Of a stretch of DNA of 64,000 nt, positions 14,912-23,953 are shown piece by piece (the stretch's first letter is position 1; every line of letters starts with the position of its first letter). Both the position numbers and the translations under genes were made by a program. Below the pieces are notes generated by a model. The model made no database searches. It was not told the origin of the DNA and saw only the letters and a program-made list of their open reading frames with translations. Origin of the DNA: Firmicutes bacterium UBA5201 (lineage in GTDB: Bacteria; Bacillota; Clostridia; Peptostreptococcales; Acidaminobacteraceae). The stretch is taken from contig DHVT01000012.1 of NCBI GenBank assembly GCA_002412775.1, positions 62,001 to 126,000 on the forward strand, read 5' to 3'.

Positions 14912-16225
14912 ATGGGGCTTCTATCGTTTAAAGGTGGCATTCATCCGCCACATGCCAAAAAAGCTACGGAGCATTTGCCTATCGTTGATTTTTTGGATCC
15001 CAAAGTAGTTGAAATTCCACTTAGACAACACATCGGTGCACCTTGTGAACCCGTTGTCAAAAAGGGAGACTATGTGAAAGTGGGACAACTGGTCGGATCT
15101 GCAACTTCATTCGTATCAGCAAATGTACACAGTTCTGTGTCAGGAACCGTGTTGGATGTAAAAAAGCAAGATACTGCATATGGTTTTGACGTATGTGTCA
15201 TCATCGAGAATGATGGTTTGAATGCGATTCATGAAAGTGTGGTTCCACAGCCTGATTTCAAGACCCTATCTGGAAAGGAAATCATTGAGATCATTAAAAA
15301 TGCTGGCATCGTCGGTATGGGGGGAGCTGGTTTCCCAACACATGTGAAATTGTCACCGCCACCGGAAAAGCCGATTGACACGCTCGTACTCAACGGCGCC
15401 GAATGTGAGCCTTATTTGACCTGCGACCACAGATTGATGTTGGAAACACCGGAACTGATCATCAAAGGATTGCAAATCTTGATGCATGCGCTAAATGTCA
15501 AGTACGGATACATTGGAATTGAAAACAACAAACCGGATGCGATCGAAACAATGACCAAAGCCGCTGCGGACACCGAAATCCAAATAGTCGGACTTAGAAC
15601 AAAGTACCCACAGGGTGCTGAAAAACAATTGATTTATGCATGTACGGGCAAGGAAATTCCTTCAGGTGGCCTTCCTATGGATATAGGTGTCGTTGTGAGC
15701 AATGTCGCGACAGTGGCCACTATAGGCAATTTATTCAATACCGGCATGCCATTGATAGAGAGAATTTGCACTGTGACCGGTAAGGGCATCAAGTCTCCCA
15801 AAAACATTCGTTTCAAAGTGGGGACACCAGTAAAAACTTTGATTGAGTTCTGTGGTGGCTACAATGGAACACCTGGAAAATTATTGCTTGGTGGACCAAT
15901 GATGGGTGTCGCACAAATGACCGACAACCTTCCAGCTATGAAAAACACTTCAGGAGTACTGGTATTCACACCTGAGGAAGCGAAGTTGCCGGAACCGTCA
16001 CTTTGTATCAGATGTGGAAAATGTGTCTCTGTTTGTCCGGCGTTCCTTGAGCCGATTCAAATCAGTGCCTATGCTCTACTCAACAATTATGACAAGGCGA
16101 GCGAGTTTAATGCTCTGGATTGTATCGAGTGTGGCTCGTGTTCATTTGTTTGTCCTGCAAATCGTCCATTGCTTCAGACGATCCGTGTCGCTAAAAGAGA
16201 AATAATCGCCAAAAAACGTAAATAG
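14912..16225 (+). CDS. rnfC: Rnf complex subunit RnfC (NADH-binding, iron-sulfur)
   Basis: Peripheral subunit that exchanges electrons with NAD/NADH in the Rnf ferredoxin:NAD oxidoreductase. The 437-aa product has a barrel-sandwich N-terminus, the nucleotide/FMN site GMGGAGFPTHVK near residue 135, LNGAECEPYLTCDHR, and two 4Fe-4S motifs, CIRCGKCVSVCP near 365 and CIECGSCSFVCP near 404. The length is typical for Firmicutes. GGGGTGAG precedes the ATG. First gene of rnfCDGEAB, the usual clostridial order. Confidence 0.97.
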   Translation: MGLLSFKGGIHPPHAKKATEHLPIVDFLDPKVVEIPLRQHIGAPCEPVVKKGDYVKVGQLVGSATSFVSANVHSSVSGTVLDVKKQDTAYGFDVCVIIENDGLNAIHESVVPQPDFKTLSGKEIIEIIKNAGIVGMGGAGFPTHVKLSPPPEKPIDTLVLNGAECEPYLTCDHRLMLETPELIIKGLQILMHALNVKYGYIGIENNKPDAIETMTKAAADTEIQIVGLRTKYPQGAEKQLIYACTGKEIPSGGLPMDIGVVVSNVATVATIGNLFNTGMPLIERICTVTGKGIKSPKNIRFKVGTPVKTLIEFCGGYNGTPGKLLLGGPMMGVAQMTDNLPAMKNTSGVLVFTPEEAKLPEPSLCIRCGKCVSVCPAFLEPIQISAYALLNNYDKASEFNALDCIECGSCSFVCPANRPLLQTIRVAKREIIAKKRK

Positions 16226-16239
16226 GGGAGGTTTATTCG

Positions 16240-17175
16240 ATGGAATCAAGATTAACTGTATCATCTTCTCCTCATATTCGTTCGACTGAAACGACTCAAA
16301 AGATTATGAGGGACGTAACAATTGCCTTGCTGCCTGCCGCGGCATTTGGGGTGTACAACTTCGGGCTTAGGGCATTGACCATATTGGTGCTTTCGATTGT
16401 GAGTGCAATGGCTGCAGAGGCATTAAGCCAGAAAATCAGAAAAGTGCCTATCACAGTGGACGATTTTAGTGCTGTTGTGACTGGGCTTCTCCTAGGTATG
16501 AATTTACCTGTTTCTGTACCACTTTGGTTGCCTATAGTAGGTAGTGCGTTTGCAATCATCATAGTAAAACAGGCATTTGGCGGATTGGGCCATAACTTCA
16601 TGAACCCTGCTCTGGCAGCAAGAGCGATGCTCGTAGCCTCTTGGCCGGTGGAAATGACCACATGGACAGCAGTAAAAGCAGATGCGGTCACAAATGCGAC
16701 AACTCTTGGAATTTTAAAAGAAGGTCTTAATGTTCCGGTGCCGTCCATTACGGATGCTTTACTCGGTACAATTGGAGGAAGTATCGGCGAAACTTCAGCA
16801 TTATTGCTTCTATTGGGTGGACTTTATCTGATTTATAGAGGGATCATTTCCATCAGAATCCCGGGATTATATATTGGAACCGTAGCAATACTGACTTTAA
16901 TAATCACAGGATTTGATGTTCAGACAACAATACTTCACGTATTGGCAGGTGGTCTCATTCTTGGTGCCTTCTTTATGGCGACGGATTATGCCTCATCCCC
17001 GATCACCGCGAAAGGACAAGTCATTTACGCGATTGGAATGGGTGTCATCACTGTGGTCATCAGAATGTATGGCGGATACCCAGAAGGCGTGTCGTATTCC
17101 ATTCTACTTATGAATGTAGTGGCACCCTTGATTGATAAATACACTAAACCTCGTGTGTTCGGAGGTGCAAAATAA
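16240..17175 (+). CDS. rnfD: Rnf complex subunit RnfD
   Basis: Integral membrane subunit of 311 aa with about nine to ten helices, related to NqrB. FMN is bound covalently through a Thr in the family; DAVTNATTLG near residue 150 fits that site (family form D-x-x-S/T-x-A-T). ATDYASSPIT near 250 is the second conserved signature. GGGGAGGT precedes the ATG. Part of the Na+ or H+ translocating core. Confidence 0.95.
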   Translation: MESRLTVSSSPHIRSTETTQKIMRDVTIALLPAAAFGVYNFGLRALTILVLSIVSAMAAEALSQKIRKVPITVDDFSAVVTGLLLGMNLPVSVPLWLPIVGSAFAIIIVKQAFGGLGHNFMNPALAARAMLVASWPVEMTTWTAVKADAVTNATTLGILKEGLNVPVPSITDALLGTIGGSIGETSALLLLLGGLYLIYRGIISIRIPGLYIGTVAILTLIITGFDVQTTILHVLAGGLILGAFFMATDYASSPITAKGQVIYAIGMGVITVVIRMYGGYPEGVSYSILLMNVVAPLIDKYTKPRVFGGAK

Positions 17176-17768
17176 TGAAAGATATCTTAAAAACAGGTTT
17201 GATTCTTCTCGTCATCAGTTTTGTTGCGGCAATGTCACTTGCTTTGACAAACGAAGTCACAAAGGACAAAATCATTGAGCAAAGAACGATGGCGAACGAA
17301 CTCGCCAAAAAGGAAGTTTTACCAGAGGCCATTAGATTTGAAGACATTACAGGTGATTTGGCGACTGAGATCACAGAAAATTTTGCTCCAATAGTGGAAT
17401 CTTATGTAGGTTATGACAGCTCGGATGCAATCATTGGATATGTATTCAAATCGAGACCTACCGGTTTTGGTGGTCCTATGGAAGTTGTAACTGGAATCAA
17501 TTTGAATTCGGAAGTCACCGGACTCAGAGTAGGAAGTCATCAAGAGACTCCTGGACTCGGTGCAAAAGGAACTGATGTTGCTTTTTATGAACAATATGCA
17601 GGGAAATCTGCCGCTGAAATGATAGGTGTTTCCAAGACAGCCGCATCAGGCAATGACATTCAGGCGATCACCGGTGCGACTATTACTTCTGACGCTATAA
17701 CAGTTGGCGCCAATGCTTCTATTGATGCATTTCATATGATCATTGAACAAGGAGGGGTCGGAAATTGA
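17175..17768 (+). CDS. rnfG: Rnf complex subunit RnfG (covalent FMN)
   Basis: The 197-aa product has one N-terminal membrane helix and an FMN-binding domain on the outer side. The flavinylation motif is AITGATITSDA, with the FMN-bearing Thr near residue 168, and GETPGLG-type sequence HQETPGLGAKG upstream. Its ATG at 17175 shares one base with the rnfD stop codon and GGAGG is 9 nt upstream, so translation is coupled. Confidence 0.95.
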   Translation: MKDILKTGLILLVISFVAAMSLALTNEVTKDKIIEQRTMANELAKKEVLPEAIRFEDITGDLATEITENFAPIVESYVGYDSSDAIIGYVFKSRPTGFGGPMEVVTGINLNSEVTGLRVGSHQETPGLGAKGTDVAFYEQYAGKSAAEMIGVSKTAASGNDIQAITGATITSDAITVGANASIDAFHMIIEQGGVGN

Positions 17769-18358
17769 ATATTAAAAATTTCACTAACGGTTTGATTAAA
17801 GAAAACCCAATTTTTGTTCAACTTTTGGGAATGTGCCCTACACTTGCCGTCACCACTTCAGCGGTGAACGGCATAGGCATGGGACTGGCGACCACGGCTG
17901 TATTGATCAGTTCAAATGCGGCAATTTCAATACTCAGAAAATTCATACCGGCAAAAGTAAGGATTCCGGCATTTGTTGTCATCATCGCAAGTTTCGTCAC
18001 TATTGTGGGCATGTTGATGGAAGCGTTCACACCGGCTCTGTTTAGTGCGCTTGGTCTGTTTATTCCTTTGATAGTTGTAAACTGCATCATCCTCGCCCGT
18101 GCCGAATCTTTTGCATCTAAGAACGGGGTCGTTGCCTCACTGATGGATGGAGCAGGCATGGGACTCGGATTCACACTTGCGCTATTTGTTCTAGGCAGCG
18201 TTAGAGAGTTGTTCGGCAATGGAACCATCTTCGATGTTTCTTTGCTCGGCGCAAACTATAAGCCTGCACTTATTATGATCTTACCTCCAGGCGCTTTCCT
18301 TGCTCTTGGAATTTTGTTGGCACTTTATAATGTAGTTCAAATCAAAAGTTCTAAATAA
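17765..18358 (+). CDS. rnfE: Rnf complex subunit RnfE
   Basis: Integral membrane protein of 197 aa with about six helices, related to NqrD. The N-terminal NGLIKENPIFVQLLGMCPTLAVTTSA carries the conserved Cys of the membrane 2Fe-2S/iron site shared with RnfA. The start is TTG at 17765, overlapping the rnfG stop, with AAGGAGGGG upstream. Confidence 0.95.
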   Translation: MNIKNFTNGLIKENPIFVQLLGMCPTLAVTTSAVNGIGMGLATTAVLISSNAAISILRKFIPAKVRIPAFVVIIASFVTIVGMLMEAFTPALFSALGLFIPLIVVNCIILARAESFASKNGVVASLMDGAGMGLGFTLALFVLGSVRELFGNGTIFDVSLLGANYKPALIMILPPGAFLALGILLALYNVVQIKSSK

Positions 18359-18370
18359 GGAGGGGTTGTT

Positions 18371-18952
18371 GTGGAAAATGCAAGTATTTTTGTAATAATG
18401 GTCAGTGCAATTCTCGTTAACAACTTTGTCCTTTCGAGATTTCTTGGCATCTGTCCTTTCCTTGGGGTATCCAAGCAGGTTGAAACCGCGTTTGGAATGG
18501 GAATGGCTGTAACCTTTGTTATGACGATGGCAGGAACATTGACGTATTTTGTTCATCATTATATTTTGGTAAATCTCGGACTTGAATTCCTGCAGACGGC
18601 GGCGTTCATACTTGTCATCGCATCTCTGGTTCAGTTCGTTGAAATCGTTCTTCAGAAAATGAGTCCTACCCTTTATCAGGCACTTGGAGTGTTTTTACCT
18701 CTCATCACTACGAACTGCGCAGTGTTGGGTCTGGCACTTTTGAACATCCAGTATGATTTTGGATTGATTCAAACGATTGTACATTCTTTCTTTGCGGCAA
18801 TTGGTTTCTCCATGGCCATCGTTTTGTTTGCGGGAATCAGAGAAAAATTGGAAATATCAGATGTGCCTTTGCCATTCAAGGGATTTCCAATAGCTTTAAT
18901 TACAGCGAGCTTGATGTCAATCGCCTTCTTGGGCTTTACAGGCTTGGTTTAG
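18371..18952 (+). CDS. rnfA: Rnf complex subunit RnfA
   Basis: Integral membrane protein of 193 aa, related to NqrE and homologous in fold to RnfE but inserted with opposite topology. [18 protein letters not shown] near the N-terminus and [10 protein letters not shown] near 110 hold the conserved Cys residues of the intramembrane iron centre. The start is GTG at 18371 with AAGGAGGGG upstream. Confidence 0.95.
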   Translation: MENASIFVIMVSAILVNNFVLSRFLGICPFLGVSKQVETAFGMGMAVTFVMTMAGTLTYFVHHYILVNLGLEFLQTAAFILVIASLVQFVEIVLQKMSPTLYQALGVFLPLITTNCAVLGLALLNIQYDFGLIQTIVHSFFAAIGFSMAIVLFAGIREKLEISDVPLPFKGFPIALITASLMSIAFLGFTGLV

Positions 18953-18967
18953 GAAAGGGTGGATTAA

Positions 18968-19786
18968 ATGGATATTAATACAATAATAATAGCTGCCGGA
19001 ATTCTTGGAATCATGGGACTGTTGTTCGGTGTCGGACTTGCGTTCGCATCAAAGAAATTCGCAGTGGAAATAGATCCGAGGGTAGTGGCTGTGAGAGAAG
19101 CGGTACCGGGTGCAAACTGTGGCGCTTGTGGTTATCCAGGATGCGACGGATTTGCACAAGCTGTTGTAAGAGGTGTCGCACCAGTCAACGGATGTCCGGT
19201 CGGTGGTGCCGATACGGCATTGGCAGTGGCTCAAATCATGGGTCTTGATGCTGGAGATTCCGTAAAGAAAGTTGCCAGAGTCAAATGTGAAGGCCATGAT
19301 GAAAACTGTGGCAATCGCTATGATTATGATGGAATAGACAGCTGTCTGGCCGCCAACATGCTCAACGGTGGACCTAAAAAGTGTTTGTACGGCTGTATGG
19401 GTCTTGGATCATGTGTCCAAGTTTGTCCTTTCGATGCGATTCACATCAATGACAAAGGTCTCGCTGAAGTGGATCCGGAAAAATGCACCGCATGTAACAA
19501 ATGTGTGGTGATTTGCCCTAAAAACGTCATCAGCCTTGTGCCTTATGAACAACTCACCATTGTATCGTGCAACAATTATGACAAAGGTCCCATGGTCAAG
19601 AAAAATTGCAACGTGGCTTGTATAGCCTGTGGGATTTGCGAAAGAAACTGTCCTCACGATGCGATTCATGTCATCAACAATCTTGCAGAAATAGATTATG
19701 ACAAATGCACAAACTGTATGATTTGTGTGGAAAAATGTCCAACAAAAGCCATTCAAGGTGATTTGACGCTGCGAACAGTGGAATGA
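18968..19786 (+). CDS. rnfB: Rnf complex subunit RnfB (multi-cluster ferredoxin)
   Basis: Electron entry subunit that takes electrons from reduced ferredoxin. The 272-aa product has an N-terminal membrane helix, the Fe-S domain GANCGACGYPGCDGFA near 47 and four further Cys clusters: CMGLGSCVQVCP, CTACNKCVVICP, CIACGICERNCP and CTNCMICVEKCP. Last gene of the operon; a strong terminator follows 12 nt after the stop. The Cys count fits the clostridial rather than the short proteobacterial type. Confidence 0.96.
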   Translation: MDINTIIIAAGILGIMGLLFGVGLAFASKKFAVEIDPRVVAVREAVPGANCGACGYPGCDGFAQAVVRGVAPVNGCPVGGADTALAVAQIMGLDAGDSVKKVARVKCEGHDENCGNRYDYDGIDSCLAANMLNGGPKKCLYGCMGLGSCVQVCPFDAIHINDKGLAEVDPEKCTACNKCVVICPKNVISLVPYEQLTIVSCNNYDKGPMVKKNCNVACIACGICERNCPHDAIHVINNLAEIDYDKCTNCMICVEKCPTKAIQGDLTLRTVE

Positions 19787-19797
19787 TCCTTGATCTG

Positions 19798-19829
19798 AAA
19801 CCGCCAATCCAATGGCGGTTTTTTTTATT
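19798..19829 (+). terminator. Terminator of the rnf operon
   Basis: AAACCGCCA and TGGCGGTTT form a 9-bp stem with a 6-nt loop, then a T run. Confidence 0.9.
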
Positions 19830-19972
19830 TTAACCCTTAACAATATTGTGTTGGAACCATTGGATGTTTAATTAAATTCATGTTTACATTGGTCGCTTTG
19901 TCTTGTATTTGAAAGAACATAATGCTAAACTATTATGTAGGTTAAATAAAAGGCTGTTTAACTGTAAAAATA

Positions 19973-19981
19973 TGGTATAAT
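19973..19981 (+). promoter_or_regulatory. Extended -10 promoter of the DUF4321-maf-radC genes
   Basis: TGGTATAAT, 13 nt before the start codon region; no clear -35. The stretch 19830-19970 is A/T-rich and holds nothing else recognisable. Confidence 0.5.
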
Positions 19982-19993
19982 TTAGGAGTCGTT

Positions 19994-20242
19994 ATGAGAG
20001 TTAAAAGCAATGAGAGCGTTATTTTATTGGTACTATTACTCATTGGAGCCATTTTCGGTAGTTTGATCGGCTCAGCTTTTGGTGATACCATCCCACTGCT
20101 CAATTATGGAAAAACAATCGGAGTAGACCCTTTTGTCGTGGATTTGAACGTGATCATTTTGACATTTGGACTCAAACTGAGTTTGAACCTGGCAGGGATC
20201 ATAGGTATTATCATCGCATTTGTGGTTTATAAAAAATTATGA
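19994..20242 (+). CDS. DUF4321 small membrane protein
   Basis: The 82-aa product has two hydrophobic helices (SVILLVLLLIGAIFGSLIG and LAGIIGIIIAFVVYKKL) with a short loop containing DLNVIILTFGLKLSLN. This matches DUF4321, a clostridial family usually found directly upstream of maf. Function unknown. TAGGAGTCG precedes the ATG. Its stop overlaps the maf start by 4 nt. Confidence 0.85.
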   Translation: MRVKSNESVILLVLLLIGAIFGSLIGSAFGDTIPLLNYGKTIGVDPFVVDLNVIILTFGLKLSLNLAGIIGIIIAFVVYKKL

Positions 20243-20811
20243 GAATAATACTGGCATCCGGCTCTCCAAGAAGGATTGAACTTCTTGACCAATTCAATAT
20301 TGAATTTGATGTTGTTCCGAGTAAAATTGAAGAAGTGACCAGACCTCATGAAACGCCGGTACAAACCGTTATGGCACTAGCGTTTGAAAAGGCGAACGAT
20401 GTTGCGAGCAAGTATCCAGATGCTGTCGTCATCGCGAGCGATACCATAGTCTACAAGGATGACATACTTGGAAAACCCAGCTCCAGAGCTGATGCCAAAG
20501 TTATGCTGGACGCCCTTAATGGTGAGGTCCATGAAGTCTACACGGGTTTGGCCGTGGTCTATAAAAACCAGAACATCTGCGTTGTGGATTACGAAAAGAC
20601 AACAGTCACTTTCAATGTTTTAACCGATGATCAAATAGAAAATTATTTGAACACCAACGAACCGCTCGACAAGGCTGGCGCATATGGTATACAAGGTATT
20701 GGCGCACTGCTTGTCAAGAAGATCGATGGTGACTATTTCAATGTGATGGGATTGCCTCTCTCTAAATTAAGTCAATTGTTGGGAAAGTACTTTCAAATTG
20801 ACCTCTTATAA
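20239..20811 (+). CDS. maf: Maf-type nucleotide pyrophosphatase
   Basis: House-cleaning enzyme that hydrolyses non-canonical or m5/dTTP-UTP-type nucleotides to monophosphates. The 190-aa product has LASGSPRRIELL at the N-terminus, IASDTIVYKDDILGKP near 74 and DKAGAYGIQGIGA near 140, the full signature set. The ATGA overlap with the upstream DUF4321 gene indicates coupling. The position before radC-mreB is typical of Firmicutes, where Maf also influences septum formation. Confidence 0.95.
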   Translation: MRIILASGSPRRIELLDQFNIEFDVVPSKIEEVTRPHETPVQTVMALAFEKANDVASKYPDAVVIASDTIVYKDDILGKPSSRADAKVMLDALNGEVHEVYTGLAVVYKNQNICVVDYEKTTVTFNVLTDDQIENYLNTNEPLDKAGAYGIQGIGALLVKKIDGDYFNVMGLPLSKLSQLLGKYFQIDLL

Positions 20812-20825
20812 ACAGGAGAGCCTAA

Positions 20826-21500
20826 ATGATCAAACAAATACCACTCAGCGAGCAACCTAGAGAAAAACTTTTATCCAAAGGAGCGGCCAATTTAAGCAAT
20901 TCGGAACTTTTATCCATTTTGCTAAGAACCGGCACCCCAAAAAGGTCCGCTTTGCAGCTTGGACAAGATTTGGTAAACTCATTTGAAGATGATTTTGCCG
21001 AAATCGCCAATATCACCATTGAAGAATTATGTGATTTCAATGGAATTGGAGCATCAAAAGCCTGCCAAATCCTATCGGCGATAGAACTTGGAAAACGTGT
21101 CCAGTCTTCAGATCTGAACCGGCGCATCAAAATATCCGGGCCAAGTGAAGTCGTCAATTATTTCAGGGCACAGCTATCAGATCTGAAAGTGGAAAAATTC
21201 ATATCCGTACTGCTCAACACAAAAAACGAGATTATTAACTGGGAAGTTGTATCGATAGGAAGTCTTAATGCTTCAATCGTTCATCCTCGCGAAGTTTATA
21301 ATAGAGCCATCAAGAGAAGCGCTGCTTCCATTTTAGTTGTTCACAACCATCCGTCAGGCCATGTCAATCCAAGCAAAGAAGACATACATGTCACAAAACG
21401 TCTTTCTGAAGCGGGAAATTTGATTGGGATACCACTGGTGGATCATATTATAATTGGAAAATCAGGGTACTACAGTTTCAAAGAAGAAAATCAACTATAG
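20826..21500 (+). CDS. radC: RadC/DUF2466 JAMM-domain protein
   Basis: The 224-aa product has an N-terminal helix-hairpin-helix region ([16 protein letters not shown]) and a C-terminal JAB/MPN domain with the metal site [16 protein letters not shown] (H-x-H and Asp) plus [15 protein letters not shown]. Despite the name, a role in DNA repair is doubtful and the catalytic function of the family is not settled. CAGGAGAG precedes the ATG. It lies between maf and mreB as in most Firmicutes. Confidence 0.93.
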   Translation: MIKQIPLSEQPREKLLSKGAANLSNSELLSILLRTGTPKRSALQLGQDLVNSFEDDFAEIANITIEELCDFNGIGASKACQILSAIELGKRVQSSDLNRRIKISGPSEVVNYFRAQLSDLKVEKFISVLLNTKNEIINWEVVSIGSLNASIVHPREVYNRAIKRSAASILVVHNHPSGHVNPSKEDIHVTKRLSEAGNLIGIPLVDHIIIGKSGYYSFKEENQL

Positions 21501-21522
21501 GCATGAGAAAGGAACAATGATT

Positions 21523-22548
21523 ATGAGATTTGGATTATTTTACAAGCAGTTGGGAATCGATTTAGGAACTTCAAACACATTGGTTTGTGTAAAAGGTAAG
21601 GGGATTGTCGTCAGAGAATCCTCAGTAGTTGCCATTAATGATAAAGGGCATGTACTTGCCGTCGGTAGGGAAGCCAAGGAAATGATCGGAAAAACACCAG
21701 GACAGATCAGAGCAATCAGACCACTCAAAGATGGTGTTATTGCAGATTTTGACATCACACAGAAGATGATCAAGTATTTCATCAATAAAGCAGTCCCTAA
21801 CATCAATTTTTTTACAGGGGCCAAAGTTGTGATCGGTATACCTTCACAAATTACAGAGGTAGAGAAGAGAGCGGTTTATGAAGCTGCAATTTCAGCTGGT
21901 GCAAAAGACGCATTCTTGATTGAAGAACCTATGGCAGCTGCTATAGGAGCGGATATGCCAATTACAGAACCAATTGGAAGTATGATTGTCGATATAGGTG
22001 GAGGCACAACAGAAATTGCCGTAATTTCATTGGGTGGTATAGTTACCAGCAGATCAATAAGAATCGCGGGTGATGAACTCGATGAAGCCATTATCACTTA
22101 TGTGCGAAAGAAATACAGTTTGATGATCGGTGAAAGAACTGCTGAAAATGTCAAAATGAGCATTGCTTGTGCCATGTTACCTGAGGTCGAAAAAGAAATG
22201 CAAATTACAGGACGTAATCTTGTTACCGGTTTACCTAATACGTTGCTATTAAAATCAAGTGAAATTTATGAAGCGATCAGAGAACCAATTCAAGCCATCG
22301 TTGAAGGCATAAAATCCACACTCGAAAAAACACCACCGGAATTGTCATCTGACATTTACGAGTCGGGCATTGTACTGGCCGGTGGCGGCGCTTTACTTCA
22401 GGATCTCGACAAACTTATCATCAAAGAGACCGGAATGCCTGTAAGAATCGCAGAAAATCCATTGGATTGTGTGGCTATCGGTACGAGCAAGGCTGTAGAA
22501 AGTTTCAATGAGCTCAAAGAGGTTTTCATAAGCTCGAGAGGATTCTAG
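21523..22548 (+). CDS. mreB: Rod-shape determining protein MreB
   Basis: Actin-like filament protein that guides lateral wall synthesis. The 341-aa product has the phosphate loops [11 protein letters not shown] and [31 protein letters not shown], and the adenosine motif [15 protein letters not shown]. The start at 21523 is chosen: AAAGGA is 9 nt upstream, and [16 protein letters not shown] fits the family; the in-frame ATG at 21517 is too close to the ribosome binding site and the open frame further upstream lies within radC. mreBCD-PBP2 follow as one operon. Confidence 0.96.
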   Translation: MRFGLFYKQLGIDLGTSNTLVCVKGKGIVVRESSVVAINDKGHVLAVGREAKEMIGKTPGQIRAIRPLKDGVIADFDITQKMIKYFINKAVPNINFFTGAKVVIGIPSQITEVEKRAVYEAAISAGAKDAFLIEEPMAAAIGADMPITEPIGSMIVDIGGGTTEIAVISLGGIVTSRSIRIAGDELDEAIITYVRKKYSLMIGERTAENVKMSIACAMLPEVEKEMQITGRNLVTGLPNTLLLKSSEIYEAIREPIQAIVEGIKSTLEKTPPELSSDIYESGIVLAGGGALLQDLDKLIIKETGMPVRIAENPLDCVAIGTSKAVESFNELKEVFISSRGF

Positions 22549-22576
22549 TAAAATACGACAAGGTTTTGGTGATCAC

Positions 22577-23455
22577 ATGAATGAACGTTATAAAAAAGTA
22601 ATCATCACGGTTGTCGGAATCATCTTGATTTTACTCATGGTCTTATCTTTTGGCGGCAGAGATCGGGTTACTGTCATTGAGAGTCAGTTGGGTTCTATAT
22701 TTATTCCTGTTCAAAGATTTTTGACCAATATTGGGAATTATATAGACGAAAAAACTGAACCGATAATCAATGTTTTGAATTATAAAGAATTAAATGAGGA
22801 TTTGACCAAAGAAAATGAATTTCTAAAAGAGCAGATTGTCGGGCTCACAATGTCGCAAAAGGAAATTGAGGAATTGCGTCAACTCAAATCCGCGCTCAAA
22901 TATGTTGACAGCACCCAACTCGACTCTATTGTATCCGCCAATGTCATAGCTAAAGACATTGGCAATTGGTACAACATGTTCACCATCGATGTTGGTTATA
23001 ATCAGGGCGTCACAAAAAATAGTACTGTAATCAATGGTAAAGGTCTTGTGGGGCTCGTTTATGAAGTAGGTGAGAAGTGGTCAAAAGTCATCGCAATCAT
23101 AGATCACAAGTCGTCTGTCGGCTTTGAGATGCTGAGAGTGTCCAATGATTATGTCGGCACTTTAAGTGGAACAACCAACTATGAATTGATTGGTGAACTG
23201 TTTGATCCCAAAGCAAATGTGAATGTGGATGAATATATAGTCACTTCAGGTCTTGGCATGTATCCAAAGGGTATTTTGGTCGGAAAGATCTATGAAGTCA
23301 TCGAAGATAGGGATCAGCTCTTGAAGAGAATCAAAGTTATGCCTGCTGTGGATTTTAAGAAAATTGACAAGGTCATGGTGATACCGTTTTCTGAAGATGA
23401 TAAGTCTAACGCCATGGAAATGATGAACCATGAAATCCAATTGGATGGTGAGTAA
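22577..23455 (+). CDS. mreC: Rod-shape determining protein MreC
   Basis: Bitopic scaffold protein of 292 aa: short cytoplasmic end, one membrane helix (VIITVVGIILILLMVLSFGG), a coiled coil (about 70-105) and the two beta-domains characteristic of MreC (SANVIAKDIGNWYNMFTIDVG, YIVTSGLGMYPKGILVGKI). It links MreB and the PBP2/RodA synthase outside the membrane. The mreD ATG follows its stop codon directly. Confidence 0.95.
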   Translation: MNERYKKVIITVVGIILILLMVLSFGGRDRVTVIESQLGSIFIPVQRFLTNIGNYIDEKTEPIINVLNYKELNEDLTKENEFLKEQIVGLTMSQKEIEELRQLKSALKYVDSTQLDSIVSANVIAKDIGNWYNMFTIDVGYNQGVTKNSTVINGKGLVGLVYEVGEKWSKVIAIIDHKSSVGFEMLRVSNDYVGTLSGTTNYELIGELFDPKANVNVDEYIVTSGLGMYPKGILVGKIYEVIEDRDQLLKRIKVMPAVDFKKIDKVMVIPFSEDDKSNAMEMMNHEIQLDGE

Positions 23456-23953
23456 ATGAAATTTAGATATGTATTCTTATTGGCATTTGCCAACTTTATA
23501 CTATCGAGCACAATTTTACAGCTTTTTAGAATCAATGATGCAATTCCTAATTTTTGCATCATTTTGTCTATAGTTTTTTTGGCACTCTATTCTGAAAGAC
23601 ATGCCTATTATTTTGCAGCTGTTTCCGGATTGCTTCAGGATGTGTTTTTAGGGAGAATGTTAGGTGCGAATCTTATGATTTATATCATAATCATCTTTCT
23701 TGCGACACTGTTGATCAGGGTGCTTTTTAAAGGCAATTATCTGACTCCGGTTTTTTTGATCGCACTCAGCACCGGATTGTATCATTTGCTTTTTTATGTG
23801 GTGATGTTCTTTTTTCAGGCAACTGTTCCGTTTCATCTGATTGCCGTGAAAATACTCACTGAGATTGTCTATAATAGTGTTTTGGGTCTTATTATCTACT
23901 CAATAGTATTTAAGAGAACTAATGGATATAAGTTGGGGGATTACAATGCTTAA
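23456..23953 (+). CDS. mreD: Rod-shape determining protein MreD
   Basis: Integral membrane protein of 165 aa with about five helices, including FCIILSIVFLALYSERHAYYFAAVSGLLQDVFLG, the family signature (Y/F-AAxxGLxxD). GGTGAG in the end of mreC serves as ribosome binding site. It overlaps the PBP2 gene by 8 nt. Confidence 0.9.
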   Translation: MKFRYVFLLAFANFILSSTILQLFRINDAIPNFCIILSIVFLALYSERHAYYFAAVSGLLQDVFLGRMLGANLMIYIIIIFLATLLIRVLFKGNYLTPVFLIALSTGLYHLLFYVVMFFFQATVPFHLIAVKILTEIVYNSVLGLIIYSIVFKRTNGYKLGDYNA